A DNA stretch of 36,168 bases, from contig JAKLFG010000022.1 in the NCBI GenBank assembly GCA_022711315.1, positions 1 through 36,168 on the forward strand. Direction: 5' to 3'. Numbering within the stretch: the stretch's first letter is position 1; every line of letters begins with the position of its first letter. Source of the stretch: a bacterium (GTDB lineage Bacteria > UBP6 > UBA1177 > JAKLFG01). Below, one piece after another: positions 32,535-36,168 of the stretch. A program made the position numbers and the translations under genes. A model generated the notes under the pieces. That model saw only the letters and a program-made list of their open reading frames with translations. It made no database searches and was not told where the DNA came from.

Positions 32535-32604
32535 GAAATGATAAAAAGTGCGGATGTCGGCAACAATATCTTGCGGTGATGTCAAAAGCGATACGGAGGT
32601 TACC

Positions 32605-34701
32605 ATGAACCGCTTCTTTTCCTTAAGCGCGACCGTGCTGGTCGTGCTGTCCCTGTTCCTTGCGGCGGCCTGCACCCCGACCGAGGACGAAGATCCGGTC
32701 ATACAGGTCGGCGAGGCCTGCACCGGGACCGGGACCATCTGTTCCGATGTGGTGCAGGACCAGTTACTCCGTTGTGATAACGGCGTGCTCGTCGTGGCCG
32801 AGGAATGCAGTGCGTCAGGCAAGGCGTGCGATAACGGCGCCTGCGTCGCCGACGAGGAGGTGGACGGCGACTGTACGGGCAAAGAGGGGCAATCGGCCTG
32901 CTCAGGGAGCAAAATAGTCGTTTGCACCGACAGCAAGTGGACCGAGACAAAGGACTGCGCCGCCGAGGACAAACTGTGCGCCGAAGAAGAGGGCGGGGCG
33001 GTCTGCAAGGATAAGCCGGTCGTGGACGACGCCAAGCCGGACGACATGACCGGCAACGACGGCATCATCCCCGACGATCCGAACTACGAAGGGGAGATCC
33101 CCGACGACCCGAACTATGAGGGGACCCAACCCGACGACGATTCGTCGAGCGGCTGCGAGTGGGACGACCCGAACGGCGACGACGACGGCGACGGGATACC
33201 CAACAGCGTGGAAGGGTGCGGTGACAACGATCTGGACGGCATGCCCAACTGGCTCGACGCCGATTCGGACGGCGACGGCATCCTCGACAGCACCGAGTGC
33301 CCCGAACAGCCGTGCCAGAACAGCGACAAGGACGACACGCCCGATTTCCTCGACAAGGACTCCGATAACGACGGTCTCGCCGACAAGGAGGAGACGACGC
33401 TCGGGACCAACCCGTACGACAAGGATACCGACGGCGACGGTTCCGACGATCTCGCCGAGATAGTGTACAACCAGAACAATCCGGGCGGCGCCGATCCGAA
33501 GGACCCCGACAAGAAGATACCCGACGGACTGTTCTATGTGGTGCTACCGTACAATTCGAAGGAGGATGTCCAGCGGACGCTCGAATTCTCGACCATCATC
33601 GAGGCGATAGATGTCGCTATCCTCGTCGATCGCTCCGGTTCGATGAGCGACGAGATAAGCAAGGTCAAATCGGAGATAAAACCGAAGATAATCGACGGGA
33701 TACGCAACACGCTGACCATCAGCACCGCCTTTGCCCTCTCCTACTTCACCTGGACCCCCAACCCGCCTTATAAACTGCTCGAATATGTCACCGAGGATGC
33801 CGAAAAGGTCGCCGCCTCCGTGAATAACATCGGTGATGCGAACGGCGACGACGAATACCTGACCCCGGCGCTGTTCCTTCTTGCGAGCGGCGTCGAGTTC
33901 CACGGGACGGTCGGCGCCTGTCTGCCCCCCGCGTTCGGCGGGTGCAACCAGACCATGATCGGCGACGCGGTCTACGATTTCCCGAAGGTGAACTGCACCG
34001 GTCAGTTGGGGAACAAGGGCGGCGCCTGTTTCCGTGCCAAGTCGATGCCCATCATCATAATCATAACCGATGAGGCGGTCAAAGAGTGTCCCAAGGTAGC
34101 GACCTCATCGTGGGATACCTGCCAGTGGGAGATCGGCGATCCGGTCAACATCGCCGAGGCGGTGGCGGCGATGAATGGTATCGGCGCGAAACTCATCGGC
34201 ATCGACACCGGGTTCGACGATAACCAGAAACAGACCACCGAACTGAAGGAGGGCTTCACGATCATGGCCGAGCAGACCGGGTCGCTTGACAAGGACGGCA
34301 AGCCCTTCTACTACCACAACACCAACCCCGACGGATCGGGGATGACCGATCAGATCGCTCAGGCGGTCGTGTCGCTGACGACCTACATCGACATGGATGT
34401 GACGACCGGCAGTATGTCGGACGAGAACTGCGACGGCATATCGGCGGCCCAGTTCGTGAAGTCCTCGACCACCGTCAAGGCCGAGCCGCCCGACGGCATC
34501 TCCAATCAGACCACCACCACCTTCGAGTCGGTCAAGCAGGGGACCATCGTCTGGTTCGATGTCCGGTTCTACAACGATTTCTGCAAGAACACGACGACCA
34601 ACCCGATGACCTATCAGGCGCTCGTGACGGTGCTTGGCAACGGCTCGTACCTCTCGTCGCGCCTCGTGACGGTCATCGTCCCGCCCTCCATACAGGAATA
34701 A
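32605..34701 (+). CDS. Lipoprotein with TSP3 calcium repeats and a vWA domain
   Basis: A 698-residue lipoprotein, lipobox LAAAC (Cys23). Order of parts: Cys-rich segment (about 35-130); Asp/Pro linker with IPDDPNYEG twice; thrombospondin type 3 repeats (about 190-305, DxDxDGxxD series such as DADSDGDGILD and DSDNDGLAD) that should bind calcium; then a vWA domain from about 340. The MIDAS motif is DRSGSMS, with the later Asp in IIIITDEAVKEC. A C-terminal beta-rich region follows from about 610. vWA domains bind ligands through a metal ion, so an adhesive role is plausible. The ATG at 32605 has GGAGG 5 bases upstream. It lies 70 bases after the previous lipoprotein gene on the same strand and may be co-transcribed. 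Confidence 0.9.
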   Translation: MNRFFSLSATVLVVLSLFLAAACTPTEDEDPVIQVGEACTGTGTICSDVVQDQLLRCDNGVLVVAEECSASGKACDNGACVADEEVDGDCTGKEGQSACSGSKIVVCTDSKWTETKDCAAEDKLCAEEEGGAVCKDKPVVDDAKPDDMTGNDGIIPDDPNYEGEIPDDPNYEGTQPDDDSSSGCEWDDPNGDDDGDGIPNSVEGCGDNDLDGMPNWLDADSDGDGILDSTECPEQPCQNSDKDDTPDFLDKDSDNDGLADKEETTLGTNPYDKDTDGDGSDDLAEIVYNQNNPGGADPKDPDKKIPDGLFYVVLPYNSKEDVQRTLEFSTIIEAIDVAILVDRSGSMSDEISKVKSEIKPKIIDGIRNTLTISTAFALSYFTWTPNPPYKLLEYVTEDAEKVAASVNNIGDANGDDEYLTPALFLLASGVEFHGTVGACLPPAFGGCNQTMIGDAVYDFPKVNCTGQLGNKGGACFRAKSMPIIIIITDEAVKECPKVATSSWDTCQWEIGDPVNIAEAVAAMNGIGAKLIGIDTGFDDNQKQTTELKEGFTIMAEQTGSLDKDGKPFYYHNTNPDGSGMTDQIAQAVVSLTTYIDMDVTTGSMSDENCDGISAAQFVKSSTTVKAEPPDGISNQTTTTFESVKQGTIVWFDVRFYNDFCKNTTTNPMTYQALVTVLGNGSYLSSRLVTVIVPPSIQE

Positions 34702-34832
34702 TAATCAAGTCATTGTAGGCCGTTATCCTTATTTGGCATCTTTCCGCTGGCCCTCCTTCAATAAATATGCTATCTTCCTCCCACTAAAGGGGAGTTCTTG
34801 ACCGCGTGCTCATAACTATGACGGAGGAGAGG

Positions 34833-35930
34833 ATGAAAGCGACGATGTTCCTGACGACCCTGTTTCTCGCGGCGATACTGCGGGCCGACCCGCCCGAGCA
34901 GACATGGATCGAGTGCGACGCACTGAACGACTGTCCCGAGCAGATGACCTGCGTGAAGTTCGATGATATGCCGACGGCGGTCTGCTGGCCCGCCGATCAG
35001 GATCCCTGCGAATACTGCGGCACCGCCGAGTGCGCGGTGGCCGAATCGTACCCCCCGCAGGTGTCCTGCGGTGACGGGGAGGTGCCCGATACCGATCCGT
35101 TGACCTGCGTGAGCGACGAGGATTGTCCCGAGGAGATGTTCTGCTTCAGCGGCTACTGCGTCGATGAGGGCGACCCCGCGACCGAGACGACCTGCAAGAA
35201 CGAGGCGGGCTACTGCGTGATAGGCGAGACGAGCGGCTATTGCCAGTGCGTCACCGGCGCCGGGGTCGGTTGGGGCGAGGCCGAACCTGGTGAACCGACC
35301 GACCCCGTGGAGGATGGCGACGGTGATGGCGAAGTGCCGCCGCCCCCGTTCTTCCTGCCGACGAGCGACGAATGCATGGCGATGCTGGTAGAGAACTGCG
35401 GCGAGACGGCGCCCGACCTCAAGGAAGAGTGCGGTGACAAGTTCGATGTCTGCTACGATGGCGTGACGCTGGTGACCGATAAGTGCATGACGCCGCTCAC
35501 CGTTGAGGAAAAAGAATCGCTTATGACCGGCGCGTGGATCGGCGAGGCGTCACAGATGCTTTATCAGTGCTGTCAGGAAGGAACGCTCGAAGAACTGACG
35601 GCCGAGATGACCGAAATAGAAGAGTGCCTCGACGCCGGGTCCTGCGAGGAGTGCCTCGGCGGTGGCGATGATCCGACACCGCTCACCCCGTGCGCCGAGA
35701 ACGGCGACTGCCCCGACGGCGGTACCTGCAAGGATGGCACCTGCTACTGGACGACCGAGAGTGGTGACGAGACGACCACCAACCCGGCCGATCAGCCCAA
35801 GGATGACACGGGCGACGACCAGACCGGCGGCGAGGACTACACCAATACCGCGGGCGACGGCACCGAAGAAGGGACGACCGCTCCGCGCAAGGAAAGCGAC
35901 GGATCGGGTTGTTCGATGGTGCTTATCTAG
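34833..35930 (+). CDS. Secreted Cys-rich protein
   Basis: A 365-residue protein with a Sec signal (MKATMFLTTLFLAAILRA, cleavage probably before DPPEQ) and no lipobox. Cys-rich units of the type C...DCPE.M.C.....C recur (about 31-115), followed by a Pro/Glu/Asp linker (150-180), a second Cys-rich domain (about 185-285), a short CAENGDCPDGGTCKDGTC unit and a Thr/Asp/Gly-rich tail ending GSGCSMVLI. The tail has a Cys but no transmembrane helix or basic end, so it is not a complete MYXO-CTERM. The ATG at 34833 has GGAGG 5 bases upstream. No family recognised. Confidence 0.78.
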   Translation: MKATMFLTTLFLAAILRADPPEQTWIECDALNDCPEQMTCVKFDDMPTAVCWPADQDPCEYCGTAECAVAESYPPQVSCGDGEVPDTDPLTCVSDEDCPEEMFCFSGYCVDEGDPATETTCKNEAGYCVIGETSGYCQCVTGAGVGWGEAEPGEPTDPVEDGDGDGEVPPPPFFLPTSDECMAMLVENCGETAPDLKEECGDKFDVCYDGVTLVTDKCMTPLTVEEKESLMTGAWIGEASQMLYQCCQEGTLEELTAEMTEIEECLDAGSCEECLGGGDDPTPLTPCAENGDCPDGGTCKDGTCYWTTESGDETTTNPADQPKDDTGDDQTGGEDYTNTAGDGTEEGTTAPRKESDGSGCSMVLI

Positions 35931-35973
35931 GCAAGTTCTCCCTTAATTCTTCCCCGTTATCTTTTTTCGTCGG

Positions 35974-36001
35974 TTGACATTTTTTCCGCCACGACTAGAT
36001 T
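35974..36001 (+). promoter_or_regulatory. Promoter for a leaderless transcript
   Basis: TTGACA (35974-35979), a 16-base spacer and TAGATT (35996-36001). The expected start, about 7 bases downstream, coincides with the ATG at 36009, and no ribosome site precedes it. Confidence 0.6.
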
Positions 36002-36008
36002 CCCTTCC

Positions 36009-36168
36009 ATGTTGTGGATGATCGCCGATACCACCCGCACCCCCTCGGTCGTCGCGACCGTCGAGAGCGTCGCCCGCATGGCGTCAGCGGGCATACATAA
36101 GGTAACTATTCGTAATGACGGCATATTTTCTCTTGCCGAATTGCTGAAGGCGGCCGAGCGGATCGTGA
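36009..36168 (+). CDS. Thiamine-phosphate synthase-like protein (5' part only)
   Basis: The first 53 codons of a gene that runs off the window. MLWMIADTTRTP, then SVARMASAGIHKVTIRNDG and LAELLKAAERIV recall the first beta-alpha units of ThiE/TenI (ITD..., aGv..vqlR.k, ...a..l...). ThiE couples the thiazole and pyrimidine parts of thiamine. The match is short, so the call is tentative. The gene has a promoter but no Shine-Dalgarno. Confidence 0.45.
   Translation, partial: MLWMIADTTRTPSVVATVESVARMASAGIHKVTIRNDGIFSLAELLKAAERIV

Noticed and set aside
31071..33068. 665-codon minus-strand frame antisense to two lipoproteins
   Set aside because: It crosses the boundary of two genes that have signals, ribosome sites and repeats on the plus strand. 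Its Val/Ala/Ser-rich product is a shadow.
35890..35930. MYXO-CTERM sorting signal at the end of the last secreted protein
   Set aside because: The tail has GSGCS but stops four residues later. There is no transmembrane helix or basic tail, and none appears in any frame after the stop.

Overview
The window is a G+C-rich bacterial chromosome segment, densely coded on both strands, with no stretch over 300 bases lacking a gene. It has no insertion sequence, integrase, CRISPR array or phage gene. The lineage is most likely a deltaproteobacterium-like Gram-negative, perhaps Myxococcota. The evidence is the many lipoproteins with a lipobox, an Asp/Ser/Pro-rich linker and cysteine-rich or disintegrin-like repeats, together with a two-subunit glycine decarboxylase and a compact his operon. 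No rRNA or marker gene settles the phylum. Clear TTGACA-type sigma-70 promoters precede many transcription units.

Layout, left to right. 1-1476 (minus): 3'-incomplete lipoprotein with a ZU5-like domain, six GDPIMA repeats and disintegrin-like Cys repeats, ending in a suspicious perfect inverted repeat at the window edge. 1635-2843: lipoprotein with a lysozyme-like motif pair. 2863-3387 (minus): macro-domain protein. 3586-6371: iscS-iscU-mtaB operon. 6392-7168 (minus): TIM-barrel isomerase-like protein. 7332-8453: DUF2891 lipoprotein. 8496-8737 (minus): tRNA-Ala followed by the small ribosomal protein bTHX. 8801-9967 (minus): phospholipase D-like lipoprotein. 10114-14556: gcvT-gcvH-gcvPA-gcvPB, with a terminator-like hairpin between gcvH and gcvPA. 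14590-15369 (minus): AT-richer lipoprotein gene lying between two copies of the gcvPB 3' end. 15610-18968 (minus): purB overlapping a GGDEF-EAL membrane protein. 19085-19253: tRNA-Val and tRNA-Asp. 19335-22749: PP2C phosphatase/cNMP-domain protein overlapping a frameshifted lytic transglycosylase.

22753-29312 (minus) is a his operon, transcribed hisL-hisG-hisC-hisB-hisH-hisF-hisA/IE-hisD. It starts at a strong promoter, then has a 21-codon leader peptide with three consecutive His codons and a 9-bp-stem terminator, a classical attenuator. Most genes overlap by 4-7 bases. HisA, HisI and HisE are fused, so one polypeptide should carry biosynthetic steps 2, 3 and 4. Histidinol-phosphate phosphatase is not encoded here.

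29323-36168: ankyrin-repeat membrane protein (minus), rhomboid-family protease, then three large secreted or lipid-anchored proteins: an alternating Cys-module lipoprotein, a TSP3-vWA lipoprotein and a Cys-rich secreted protein. The window closes inside a gene resembling the start of thiamine-phosphate synthase, whose promoter position suggests a leaderless mRNA.

The housekeeping genes are conventional. The unusual content is the surface-protein repertoire, the HisA-HisIE fusion under a His attenuator, the gcvPB-end duplication around a low-GC cassette, and a short palindromic repeat family at gene ends.
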